Assembly: GCF_949628265.1 (NCBI RefSeq)
Contig: NC_088786.1
Span: forward strand, 3,906,001 to 3,970,000
Length of the DNA: 64,000 bases
Direction of reading: 5' to 3'
Source of the DNA: Cloeon dipterum
Taxonomy: Eukaryota; Arthropoda; Insecta; Ephemeroptera; Baetidae
Below are positions 27,251 to 41,000 of this stretch, one piece after another. The position numbers and the translations under genes are program-made. Within the stretch, counting starts at the first letter, position 1. Each line of letters starts with the position of its first letter. The notes beneath the pieces were generated by a model. The model saw nothing but the letters and a program-made list of their open reading frames with translations, searched no databases and was not told the origin of the DNA.

Positions 27251-28000
27251 TCTACATCAAATCGAATTATTGATTGATGGCTGTTCAGCTGGTTGCTTAC
27301 CGCACGAGTCAGAAGGAACCCTCGCACGCCGCACAATGCATGCAAAACACGGCTTGATTTGCACATACGGGCAGCGGGTGCGCCGCTTCAAAGGGGCAAC
27401 GAGCGCGCAGCCAGACGCGGATGGGGGTTCAAGCCTTTGGCGGGCCAAATTGGAGGCGATCAAGTGAAAAACGAGCAAAGCAGCTCGCGCGCCGCGCAAG
27501 GTGCCGAAAATCGTTGCACAAATTGGCGCGCCGCAATAAAACGGTGGACCTCTGCTCTTGACTGTCGGCGCGCTGCTTCGGACAGCCAGCTTGTCGCCTG
27601 GCTCCGATCTTTTTTATGTTTGCAGCCGGCGAGTAAAGGGAATAAGGCCCGGCAGTCATTAACATGTGCCGGCTCTCGTCTACTTTGCTCGGCCGCCCTC
27701 TCCAGGGACTCGTCAACACGCGCACACACACCAAATTACGATTCTAAATGTAATCCAATCACGGGATACTCCAATTTGGGGGACGAAACACAAGAATCCG
27801 CCGGCGCTCTTTCCTCGGCGCCGGCACCAGCCCGTTTAACGCTTTCTTATTTGAGGGTGCATGTCTGGAATTGTGATATCACGCAGCCAAGAGGAAAAGC
27901 TCCGGAGACCATTCTAAAGGGACAATTCAATGTGCAGCCTGGATTCAAGGGGAGAAAATTTACTTGCTGATCCCATACATCAGTTCTTTTTCTTATAAAA
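27251..28000. other. GC-rich island with the longest open frame of the left half
   Basis: A plus-strand frame of 225 codons (27,293-27,970) is open, but frames of about 100 codons are also open on the minus strand across the same bases. The predicted residues are low-complexity Arg/Ala/Ser without recognisable motifs. I read this as a regulatory or CpG-like island rather than a gene. Confidence 0.45.
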
Positions 28001-31000
28001 TGATAGTTTGCAATAAGGGCCAGTTAGTTTTAGACGATGTCATATTTTTTCTGAGCTTCTAATCGTTGCGGGACTGCCAAATGAGCACAAACCATGCGAT
28101 TTGAAGCCATTTGAATCAGATTTAAAATTTTCTAAAACCATCTAAATGCATCCAAAAATGGTTTAAAACCATCTAAATTAGTTTAATCGCTCGGAAATAT
28201 TTTTCAAGGTTTCGCCTATTAGCCAAAGTGTTTTGATCAATATATTTACTGTAATTTTTCAGTCTTAAAGATCTTTTCAAATGCAAGAGTAGGTTTAGAC
28301 CTGTTAAATACGTAAAGAACTATCCTCGTTTTGGCTCTAAAATTTTTATTAAGTTTTAATTTCCATTTTCCAGCTAAGAGTATGATTTAACATATTGAAA
28401 TCATCTTTGCAATGTGGAAAAATTCACGTCTCGCTCGTCATGGTGGTTACTGTATTAATAAGTTAAAATAAAGCCCAATTAAGGTTCAGGTATGATAAAA
28501 AAAGGGTTCAAATCATTCTCAAAATTGAATTAAAATCACTATTCGATTTCGTTGCAATTATTTCTAAGTGTACACTGTAAAATATTTTTTGTATGTTGGT
28601 AAATTTCTCCTTAAAAATCTGGAATATCTTGACATTTGGACTAAATTTTAGATTTTTCAGTAAAAATGCTACATTTTGACAGTACATTAGGCTCAAACAA
28701 TGTCTAATAGTTCCAAAAAACTATCCAAAAACAGTCGACCATTTTGGCAAAAAAAGAAACACGGTGAAAACTTAACATTTTTCTTGGCGTATAGAGACAA
28801 AGCCTTTTGCTTAACAGTTTGAATTTCGGGGATGTTGTGCGTTCAAGTGCGTAGCTCTCTTGAAAAGTACAAATAATACTCTCTCTGCTTCTCTTTGGCG
28901 ACGTGCACGAGCGAGGAGATATTTTGCGTAAACGGCGATAAAAGGCGCTTCGCCCGCCGACAGGGGTCGGATCATTGAAATGCAGTTTTAAGTGGATCAC
29001 TACGTGGTTAAGTATAAGGAGATGCCCACCCCAGTTAAAAACACGCACGCCGCCGTTCATCTAGCCCTTCGTGCCCGCTCCTCGGTATTTTTTCCCGTCT
29101 CTCTTCTCTCTGCCGCCGATCGAGACTTGGCTCTGGTACATTGAGTGTAAAAAATCCGCAGGCAGTTCTTTTGACTGGTCCATTATCTCGCCTCCACCGC
29201 TGCCCCCGACGCACCCCGTGCCCCGCCTACGGGCCACCTTTGGAGAGCAGACAAGCCTTTGCTAGTCTTGGGTCAAGGCAAGCATAGCTTCCGAAAATGC
29301 TGCAATTTAGACAGGTCCATTTGGTCTGAATAATCGATTTCTATATTTTTTTTTTTTTTGTATATAAAATGTTGAGAGCAACGTTGAAAATTTGCTTCTT
29401 CACAGTTGATCACGATAGCTCATTTGAAAACAACATCACTGCGATCTCATGCATAATGTAAAATCAAGGAAAGAGAAAATTGTTGTCTCTCTTGTTTTAC
29501 GATCTCGTTAAAGCTTACATTCAGTTTTCGACTTTAACATAGCTTCGGATCTTATTTGAAGTAATTTAACGCGTAAATTTTGAAAAAATAAATATAATAA
29601 TATCAAATATAGACTGACAAAGTAGAAAAATCGATTAAAAGTCTCAATTCGTTAAATTGTATTCAAATTTCTTGTGAAAAAATCTTCCAAAAATTCCCAA
29701 ATCAATAATCCCGCTTATAACGAATGATAGAAAGCATTATACATATTTTGGTCATAATCTGGAGGACATTCAAGGCACTGTCCACAATAATATATCGACA
29801 TGGATGCGATGAGCTGTAGATTCTGGCTGCACAAATTAGGGCTTTTGCGGGTGGCAGTGGTCCGAAACAGATATTCAACTGTGGCGAGGGGTGGATTAGT
29901 ATGGGTGCGCTGTAGCCGCGACGGTCGGTCAGAATAAATAAAAACCGACTCGATCACTCGCACCTTCTTCTTTTCACCGGGGCTATTCTCTAATGAAATC
30001 ACCAGCGAAAAGAGAAAAGAGAATGAGGGGTTTGAATTCGTGTGGTCAAGCTAACAGCAACCAGCCTCGAATACAAATGTCGTTCGCCCGCCGCGCGCAG
30101 AAAGAGGGCTGCCGAAGTTATCTGCCGGCGCTTATTTCCTTTGATCTGCCTCTGCAGAATTGATATCACTTTCCACGACAGATGGGCAGATCTGAAGCAA
30201 GAGCACGCAGAAATATGAAATAGCTGCTTAGAAGGACTGAAGGCTTGAATATGTAAAGTTATACGCTCTGTAAGAATCCAAAATTCTCCTTACGCAAGTT
30301 TCTTGGCATTCTATTCATGAAAAAATAGAGAAAATTACAATGTTTGCTTTTTCGCTCGTTTTTTAAATAATTAAATTCAAAATATTATAATTTTTTGCTT
30401 ACTTCTCTTTTGTCGCACAGTTGACTAGCATTTTTACGTTGCGATTCACAAATCGTCAGCAAAAGTACAAGTAAATATTTGTATATTTATCTGTATACTT
30501 CTTACTGAAGGAGATTGCAAAATTCTCTTTATCTTAAAATATAGATTTTTAAATGATGAGTTTTGAATTATAAATATATTAATTGACTCTACGTTACGAG
30601 ATTTCACTTTATATTTTTCTATTAAACTGTTCCTATCAGCAAAGCCTCGCACGTCAGAGCTGTTTAATTTAATTTGTAAGTTATTTTATTTTATTTTCAA
30701 ACATTCTGTTTTAGAGAGAAATTTGTTATGTATTGTCCTCAAATTACTGTCCCTTTTAAATTGTAATATAATCCTTTTCTCCCCTTTGTGCCCTTTCTTC
30801 ACCCCTGAAGGCTTTGCAATTGAGACAATTGAAAAATACTCCGGAGCGCTTAATAGAAATGTCTATCAGTCAGAGAAGAGCATAAATCATATTGCCAATT
30901 ACCAATGGTGCAAGAACACAGGGCAGATTCCCCCAGCTGCGAGTAAAAGAGAGCCAAATGCAGTGGCATTGCAGGCTTGCGGCTAATTTATGGACCCAGC

Positions 31001-34000
31001 AGCTTTGCACAGCTAGGCCAATAGCGTGGTGCGTGGCATATTTCCAATCTCTGTACTACGACTCTTTCCGCCACACCATGCACATATACGCATATGCACA
31101 CGGCAATAAAAGTAAAAGGATTTTTCCTTTTCTTTGAGCCTAATCGAATAGCACACACATGCAAGACAACCGTCTGAGCAAATTTATTGCCACGAAAATT
31201 CGTCCTCTCCGACGCAAGGGAGAGTTTTTAGGGGTCGCCGCTCGGAAAATCCACCCCTTTTCAATAATCGCTTTATCGTTTGATCAAAGACTTCTTCTGT
31301 TCTAGCAAAAAAAGATTTAAATTATAGCGGCTTACTGCTGAACTTAATAAATTTAATATTAAAATCAAATCAATTAGGTATGCACTCGTTTAAATAAGTT
31401 TATTTATATTAAAATTACAAAGTTGTAACTTTTAAGTAATGTTTTTAAGTTTGTTTTTAGATTATTAAATAAGATCCAGGAATCCTGTGTTGGAGACAGA
31501 GACAGAATGAAGATTGGAAATTCCAAAATCGTCCTCGAAGGGAATGGATTTTGGCCGATTCACAAGTCAATCGGTGAATTTCCGTCAAATTGGCGTTAAA
31601 TTTTACGAGTATAGCGCCAGTAAAAGCAAAGTGCGTTTGCCAGAAAGAGAAACACAAATCGCTTTTGGGAGGACCAAATCATCAACCCACATTCTGGAGG
31701 GAGCCAGAATAAGGGCGAGATTTGTGTCATTGAGAGAGCGGTTCTAACTCTCTCGGGACGCTTTGCGCGGAAGCAGGTTCGTTTTCGCTCTCTTTTGCTC
31801 TCGGGGGGTCGCTCTGGTAACCTTTCTTGTTTGCCCGCCGCCCGGTTACAAAACGAAATTTCCTCTAATTTTATTGCTCGTCCGCTCCTCCATCTCTCTT
31901 CGCAATTTGTGTCTTATCTCGTTTGGTCCTGCATTTCTTCTTCAAATAATTCATCATTTCCAATCAAAATTAAATTAAATTTTGTCTACAAAATTGTTTG
32001 ATTTGTTGGCAATACCAATTTTTTTCTCAGCTTCTTGATAAAAGAGCTAGCCAATCGATCTAATTAGCCATTAATCACCCTTAACTTTCGCGTGAGTTTG
32101 GAAATAAATCTCGAGAAGAGAGAGCATGCAGTGAAAAAGAGGACAAACAGGAGGGAATATATATCTTTCTAGCTTGAATAAGACGAAGGAAGACAGCTTG
32201 AAAAGAAAACGCCTCTAATCACATCCCCTTTGGAAATATCTCACCCTCGGTTCGGCTCAGATTCTCGCTCTCATCACTGATGCCTTGTTACCCTGTTAAA
32301 TGCTGGTAAACAAGATCGCAGCACAGTCAGACGGTCGTCTCAACCCCAAAAGCATTCTCTGCGCGTGGAATAGACGCTAATGAAGGGTTCAATTGTGTGC
32401 CGCAAACAGCAGAGAGGCTTCCACAGCAATCGACGATTTCTTTCATTTAGTTATTTCTACAAAACAGTTTACTCTCATTTAAAAAAACTAACTTTAATTA
32501 GCTCCATCATTTCAGAATTTTATTTTTCTATCGTCGTTCACCCGATTTTGTGTCATTTTACGGAATTCAGACAGCGGATGCGGAATTTTTCTGCACTCAG
32601 TGTCTTGAGCACGAAGGTTGTTGAAGGTTGACTGCTAATTCGCTGATTCGTGTAAAGTACTCTTATTCCGGACTTAAATACCAAACAAACTGTCGATTGT
32701 TCATTCTGGATGTTTCTGGGCTGGTGATTTTAAAATTTACACAATATTTTTCTGAAAAATTATGCTTTATTCTGAATGAATTTAATATTTGGAAAAGTCG
32801 GGTTATTCAATTATGCTCGCTCTGCGTTATCAGGGATGAAAATTTCCACACTCAATTTTATACAGATTTAAGTGTCGCCTTTAAACGCTTCAAAATTATT
32901 TCTAAAGCTTCTTGTGCGGGAGAGTAAAAAAATAAATCGCCCCTTTCTGATGCTATCTGCCTTTGAATTGTCTCGGCAGTGGCGGCGACTTTTGAGATAC
33001 TTTTTCTCTTTGCCGTCTCCTTCCAACGCCGTCGCTGCAATAATCGTTTCAATGCTAAAATCCCGCGCGCACCCATTCTTTTTTACGGCCTGAAAGTACA
33101 GAGTGCACCGCCTAGCTTCTGGCCAATTTACTTCGCTTCTTCACCTCTATCAAAAGTAATTTGCCATTCCCTGCTGCTCTCTTATCTATTACACTGCACT
33201 CGTGAAAGAGAGCAACTCAAGTGACGGTTAATTTTTCATTAAAACTTCCGCTCGATATAAAAACTTGCTTGAGAACGTGTGACTTAACAGAATAATAAGA
33301 AAAATAAATAAATAAATATCCTGCCTCAAAATAAAGTAACAAAACAAATTATACCTTTGGTGCCAACAAACGGATTAAATCTGCTTTTAAGAGCCAAAGT
33401 AAGACTGCAATAAATTCGAATCTGCGCTTTTACGATTCTGGGCCAACGTGCGAGGCCATGTGTGAGTGCTGCTGGGGCCAAAGGCAATTCCGGCACATGG
33501 TCGTCATGTTCCTGGCTCCGGCACAGCTTCTTTTCATAACTCAGCTGCGCGCTGCTGCAGTTCACTTTACCGCTCGCTCCTTTTCATAAATTTTTTATGC
33601 CCATTGCGCGCCCGCTTGCAATTCATGTCGCTTATCGAGGCCAATAAAGCATGCACCCGCGATCGGATCCGTCGACCCTCACCCGCTCCCTGGCTGCACT
33701 AGCCACCCCCTTCCTCGCATGCATCTCGCCCCTGCACCAAATTTGACAAGATATTTTGCCAATTGCTCCGCGATATATTTCCTAGCATTGTTGCGAACGG
33801 AATATGCGCGTACAAGAAAGAAGCACAAAATCTCCAGTATATTCCTAAAAAAAATCTATGCGATTTTTCTTATATGAAAATTGTCCTGCAATTTGTAGAC
33901 AAATCACGATGCTAATTTAACTTAAAAGTCATTTAGGTGAACAAAAATTGCCTGGAAAGCTGCTGGAAAAAGATGCTTGAACGTGGTTCAAGCCTTTAAA

Positions 34001-37000
34001 ATTCAATATTTAATGGCAGTCTAGGCAGCCCTTAAATATCCTTGTATTTTCTTTGCACAGAATATGTACAATTTTTTTAAAATAGCAATTAAACGGGATC
34101 TTTGCGATCTAGAAATTGATTCGTTGGCAAAAAGCAGCTTTAATATATTAAATCTATAAAAATCAGAGTGATTTCATGATTAAGGCTGCGAAAATTGGAG
34201 GACTGACAAGAATTACTTTCGAAGAGAACGCGTCTATTAAACTTAAACATGTGGTGATTTTGCCCGGGTTAAAAAATGATATATTAGGAATCGTGCTCTG
34301 GGAAATTCGAATGTAACGTCTAGTGCTTGCGTTTTAATTTTTTTCTGTTAGTAAAGCTTTCATAAAATCCGATAAAATCAAACTTTATTTTGGTCATTTC
34401 ATTTTTTTGCAGGCCGCAAGCCGCAAAACTGCCTGGTAGGTAGAAATATCTTTTCAAACGGCTTTTGGGAAGAGGGAAATATTTTTAATTGCAAATTTTA
34501 TCAGCTTTCCGAATTTGATAAGATTTTTGATTTAGCACAATCTAGTCAATGTGAATATTTTTTATTTAAATCAAAGTTTGTCGCTTTTTCCAACCTTTTA
34601 CTACATACATATAGCTGTAGATAGTTTCCAAATTTGAGATTAGAACGTCCAAATTTTAAAAACAGCAAATAACGGAAATGTTTCCTTTGGCATATTTTTT
34701 CTTATTGTTCCTATTTTAAACTCTGTTAAATATTACTGACAAAAAATTAATTGCTTCAAATCACACTGCACTAAAAATTTTGAATTGGAGTGAAACATCC
34801 AATTTGAGCATACATTTGGTCTTATTGTTTTGCCATCTGAAATGCGAATTATGCACGCATGACAGGTATTTAACCAGAGCAAAGGTCGATTTGCATACCG
34901 GCGGCTGCAGCAAAGCAAACACATGAGTGCGGCGGCGGGAGTTCCGATCCGGTGTATTTGCATCAATCCAATTAATTACCGCCGACCGCGAAACTTGCGT
35001 GATATTGTTTCGTACGCATACACGTACCCCTCTCCTCGAGAGTTCATCCCCTGGTGGCGTTTGCTCTTTCCGCCCCAAGGGGTGGCTTTTGCTCCAGATA
35101 AAAACAAATAGAGCCTGCACCGAAGACCGAGAGAGCGCGATAAGTGGAGCAGTTCATTAATATGCATAAATTGACATATACGCGCGCGCACAAAAGATGT
35201 ACGGACGCATCTCTCTTAATATTCACTCGCGTCGAGTGCACACTCGCAAGCGACCCCGTCATCAACGCCCACCCGCCACGCAAAACTTGTCAAGTCACAC
35301 ACATGTCATCTTGCCGACGAACGCTTAATTGATTGAAAACTTTTCACTTCAGCGGAATCGCCTATCGTCGCTGATGCCTTTTATTCCTTAGTCATTGTGA
35401 TATCGCCACATTTCGCCCTTTCATTTCAATTCAATCCCGGGAAAATTTATAGTTTTCAACCACCCCTTGCAGGCAGTGCACTTTTCGACGCCAAAGATGA
35501 AAAATATGAACATGGGACCTTATTCCAAAGGTTGTTTTATCATTTTAACTCCACCCTAGCCAGGTATTCAACAAGTGAATTTGGAATTTTAATTATTTTT
35601 TTAGACACTAATAAATGAAAATAAGCCATATTAGGGCGATGCATCTTTTCTTTTGCAATTATTTCAAATTTTAAGGTTCACATTCAATCCTTGTGTATTT
35701 ATTTGCCATTGGAGTAGCAAATAAATTTTAATTTTGTTTAAAGTGGATTGATACATGACAATGATTGAAATTTATTTTGATTAATTGTCTGCTAAAAGTC
35801 GCAGATGATCTCATTACATATCAGCTTGAAAAATTGTGTCAACAATGTGCAATAGTCAAATTAGGGCTTACAGTTAAATTTCAGCCTCTTGCCAAATTTC
35901 TTGAAATTTAAATGTTTTTCAATTATGTAATACATTTTCGTTTGATTCCTCTTGTTGTGAATTATGAGCTAAATTTCCCTTCTAGAGAGATAAATCGTGA
36001 TTTTCAATGAGGAGACAGTGCTCACCGTTAGATTGGCATGCAAGTTTGCTTAGAGCCGATTTTCTCACAAATTTTAACAGCTACCTGGCAAATTTTTAGC
36101 AGTTTTCTCATATTTACAAAGCATTTCAAGTAAGGGTAATAAGAATTTTCAAGAATTTTCTGTAAAGCTTTTGTTGTATCAATTTCATAGCGATTTTTGC
36201 AACACTCGAATTTGCGTTTCATTTGTGAGCAATCGCCATTTCCACAGCGAAATGTGAATTAAATGTTTCCCCCATAATCAATTAGAGTGAATATTAAAAA
36301 AAATCACTCTAAATATATGCCACTCTCAGACACCAGCGCAATATTTTAAAGCAATTTTCATGTTTCCAAAAGTGTGTATTGACATTGATGCAGTTAAATT
36401 GGCCGACTGTGACAAAAATTCAATTGGTATGCAACCTGCACGGCGGTCTTGTACGGCAGGTCATATAGATATAGTTGTTAATGTTAACATAAAATAGTGT
36501 AGAATTATTTTTGCAGTTCATGAAAAAGCAACGGGTGTTAAATTTTAACTTTTATTTGACTTAAATTGTATTCGAAACCACTCACATAAATGCATAAATA
36601 AGATAAAGGTAAAATATTGCACTGTTTTGCACCAATATCATTGATTAAGACAGTGAAGCTTTACCTTTGTCCAGCATTCTTTCATTAAATTTAAAATTAG
36701 GTTCTAGTATAACTTTCAGAATGCAATACCATCATCGACACTGAGTATTTTATGATGTTTGGTTCAGTAGAAGCAAGTTAGGTGGCAGCATAAGACTGGC
36801 ACATTTCACAGGAAGCTGCTTTTGGTTTTTTGCTGAAAGTGATGATATGCTATGAACAATTTTCTCGCTTTTATTCAGGTTTAGTGGACATTGAAACAAA
36901 AAAGTTTTGTATATTTAGTGATATTTTATTTGACTCACAATGAACGAACGGCTATTTTTCCATAAGTTACTTATCCATCTAATGAAAAGCTATGCTGCTG

Positions 37001-38014
37001 TGAACCTTACTCGGTAAGAGAGTATCTTTTCTATTTCATATTAACTGTTTTCTTCAATTATATTATTTAAAACACACAATTGGAACTCACAGGTGAAGCA
37101 GACGGTAGATGAGTAAAAACCTAAAAACCATTTCATAGGTATAGTTGCAAAATACTAAAACTCCACGACAGCCACGGAAAAAAGTTACGTTTGCAAAAAT
37201 ATAGACCACCATTGCTACTTCACAAATGCCACTTAGTTAATTATTATTGTTCACATTTACTTGGAGCAATTTGAGAAACTCAATTGAGGAATGTTCGATG
37301 TCCAGCCTCAGCAGCTGGAGCTTTTTAGTTAACAAGGTTTTTGTCTGATATGACATGTAAATTTTACCGTTTATGCAAAAAGGTTTGCTTCTCTGTGCTT
37401 TAAACTTATCATTCGATTCACCTCGTTTCTTCAATCATTATCCACGTAATGGCACTTCAACAATAGAAATTCTGTCAAAACAGTTTTGATTCGTCGTTTC
37501 TTTTTCTAATGATTTAAAAAAGTCAAGGCAAACCAATTGTACATATCACAAGAAAACTCGTCCTGCTATGGCAATTGACAGCATCTAAGTTTACTTTGGT
37601 CTCTGTATCCCTCTTTTTTTATCCAAAAAAGCGTTCACCGTGTCTAAAAAGCAGCAATTTAACCTGTGTGACGAAGCCATTAGTTATTATGTTAGCTTTT
37701 TTGGTTGCTCCCAGAAGCAGAGACAACCTGTTGCAAGGGTTTCCATTCACATTACTTTGACAATTTGCGGAGACGACTTAGGAAATGCTCATCCATCGCT
37801 TATTGAGACTTCACGTACATACATTAAATCGACACTTTACTCACTTGACATCATGCTTGGTTCTTTTTTTGCGCCGAAAATTAGTTTGGTCAGTGACCAC
37901 CATCTAAAAGTAAAACCTAACTCTAGTTACAAATCAAGGAATTAGTGCTGGTGAGTTGGGAAACGAAATGTTAGTCAATAGTTTGAGAAGGGATGCTGGC
38001 CTCCGGTCCATCGC
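28001..38014. other. Gene-poor tract downstream of stathmin
   Basis: Islands lie at about 28,850-29,270, 29,840-30,180, 31,500-31,900, 32,930-33,200, 33,420-33,760 and 34,880-35,330. The stretch next to 38,015 should contain the stathmin 3' UTR. Minus-strand AATAAA candidates are near 36,930 and 36,870, but the true end is not determinable. Near 28,130-28,180 the block AAAACCATCTAAAT is repeated. Confidence 0.45.
35873..36205 (+). repeat. Dispersed repeat family B, copy 3
   Basis: It has GCCAAATTTCTTG, GAATTATGAGCTAAATTTCCC, GGAGACAGTGCTC, GATTGGCATGCAAG and CTGTAAAGCTTTTG in family order. The left end is lost. Confidence 0.65.
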
Positions 38015-41000
38015 CTATCCTGAAGAAGCGGTGACGGTCTTCTTCTCCATGTCTTGCTGGTTGCCTTCCAGCAGCAGCTGCTCTCGCTTCTGACGAGCCA
38101 TTTCGCAGCGCTTCTCCTACAAAGACAGCAAAACATCAATTACTTCTGCAAACCAATCAAGTGTTGATCTTGCAAGTTATGTCCAGCATGCAACTTTACA
38201 ATTTCTGTCATCAACAAATGAAAATAAGCACACACAAGCACAAATCTAGCAAATACTCACATGCTCGACCAGCTTAGACTTAAGCTTTTCCTCGTGGATG
38301 GACCTGCGGTTCTCAGCGTCCTTCAGCTTGCTTTGGATTTGCTCCTGGATGATTTGCAATTTTTCCAGCTTCTGCTTGTTGTCCTCCCTCACTCGGGCGC
38401 ATGACTCAGCCTAATAACCGTGCAGCAATACAAAATCACACACATGCACACAAAATGCAACAAAAAAACAACGCATTCCAATTGTGCTGCTTGCAATTTA
38501 CTTTCTACTTTTCCGAGTTACGTTCAAGCCAGTATAAAATATATAATAGGAAAACGTGGTTATCCAAAACTTACATGCTCCTTCAGCCTTTCCAGTTGCT
38601 TCCTAAGATGCTCTTCACGTTGCTCAGAGGCAGTGCGCAACCTCTCTTCCAGCGAGTTGCGGACCTCTTCAGTCATCTTGTCTCCTGACTCGGTGGTTGA
38701 CTGTCGGTGCTTGTCAACGATTTCCAACTGCAAAATAATTTTATTGTAACTAACTTATCTTACATCAGAAAAAAATTAAATTGCGTAATAAAATTAATAA
38801 TACTATTTTCAATGATTGGTTTTATAAATTTATATTCTTACATGATCCTTGACTTTGCTGATGAGATCTCCAAGGAATTCCTCGTGCTTCTCAGTGTGGA
38901 TCTTCATCTTCTGATCCAGAGCGCTCTTGGTGGCGTTGATGAACTCCTGGGTCTTCTCATCGCGCTTCTTAGCAGCCTCCTCAATGCGGCCCATTTTTGC
39001 CTTCAGCTCATTCAGCTTGGTGGCCTCCAGAGTCTGGAAAAATGGTAAGACTGATTCACTGATTAAAGGTGTATTGTTGAAACAAACCTTGCGCCTCTCC
39101 TCAGCTGCGATCATTTTCTCGGTGATGGACTCGATGTCAGGAGTCTTGGCGGTAGGAGACACTGGCCTGGGCTTAGGAGGGGTGTCAGTCACAGGATCAG
39201 CAAGGATGACTTCATAGCGGAGACCACCGCGGGACTCTTCCTGGCAGCGGATTTCAGTGGCTGCAAAAAAGGTTTCAAATTTTTAATTCAAGATTTTTAT
39301 CCAGATATAAAACTTAGTAAATAAATAGAGGAATTGAGAAAACATCCACCAGCTCAACGATTTAAAATATTAAAAGACTGTGAAATATGGTCCTAATGTT
39401 CTGGCGCATCTTTGGCATTTATTAGAGTGCCGAGATGTCGCTTTTAAGTTTTACGACCCCCCACAGAACACGGCTTCCTGCCATTTAAGCTTGCGCAATC
39501 TGTTTGGAGCCAATTTCCATTGGCACATTCCCCGGTGGCAATTGAGGAAGCTGGATACACCCTGGCACGAATTAAGTTTGTTGTAATTTAATATTGATTG
39601 ACGGCGGAGCAGAAGCAGCGCGTTAGTGCATGTGGGGCTGGAGAGGCGGCCACACCACCGAGTGGAGTTCCCCAAAGCCAGCAGACTAGGTCAATACCCG
39701 TGGCTCCAGCCTTTCTCTGCACCGCACTAAAACCCACCCCCTCGCGCTAATAAACCAACGCACTCTCACGCCGGGTGCCAGACTGCCTGCCTGCGCCTGG
39801 CCTGCTCGCTCGCCGGCAGCTCGGGAGAATCAACCAGTAGCACATTAACACCGGCTGGAAGCCCGGAAAATACGGAAAACTCGTTAATACGACACAAGTG
39901 GAATACATGCTATGAGAGCACCGAGTTTGAACTGAAACGTTTCTGAATTATTCGTAAAATTTGCAAAATTTAATACTAATACATTTGCAATAAAATACCA
40001 AAGAGAAAAAAATCTCTGTAACTTGCAGCAGCATGCAATTTTTAAATTGAAAACTACACGATTGAGATATTCTGATTTTACTCTTGAGAAGGACTTCTAT
40101 CACGCAATGTACGATTACGATTTGAGTGGAAAACTGAAATTGCCTTCGTGACTGGCAATGCAGTCAAGTTGAACAGTTTCAAAAGAAACGTATGATTAAG
40201 AGGCCCAAAATATGGGAGTGCGACCAAAATACAGCGAGCCACGTGCTGGGGTTGTAAGGGTGTGGAGCCGGGAGCGCGTCTAGGGTCGCGATCACCATGT
40301 ATGGCACAAGACGACACCCGCCGCCGGTCTAACATATAAGAAGAGAGACTATCGATCCCGTGGTCGGCGCCACGGAGTCTGCACTGGGGCCGCGTGACGT
40401 CACTTTTCATTCCGCAGCACCGTGACTCATCCGTGCGGTGCACATTACTTACCCCCTTTATCCTTGACTCGCTTTTTAGTTTCGGGAAAGACCGTGAATA
40501 TTACGTATACATAGTATATACATAATTACGGCGAGCAGAGACCCATTGGTCATGCCAATGTCGCACAAGTCTCTCGTGACCACAAATTTATTCGCCTGGG
40601 AATACATGGTTTGGCCGATAAATCATGTGAATTTATCGGCCAAACGCATAATGAAGTTGGAACATCGATTCGTGCTGATTAGACAACACTTACTGATGAA
40701 CTTGACCTTCTTGTTCTTGCCGCCGCCGCCACCACGACCGCTCTTCGGCTTCTTCAGAGGAACGCTTCGCCGTGACCCTGCTTGTCCATTTCGGGGATTA
40801 GTTAAAAAAGCAAGGGGCTTCAACCCGCTTGGACTGGGCAAAGTTTGTTTTGATTGCTTCACGGGTGGAAAATCGCTGTTTCAAAATAAAAGCTGATCGG
40901 TTTTATCATAATATTGGAAAAAATTGGAAAACAAATCCCACCGCATGTTTCTTATTAGCGTGAAATTTCTATTTGCATCTGTCAATACATAAAATAAATC

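Noticed and set aside
27293..27970. 225-codon frame as a gene
   Set aside because: GC-rich with competing long frames on the other strand, low-complexity residues, no motifs and no visible promoter or splice structure.
38707..39217. Overlapping plus-strand frames
   Set aside because: Shadows of the stathmin helical exons on the other strand.
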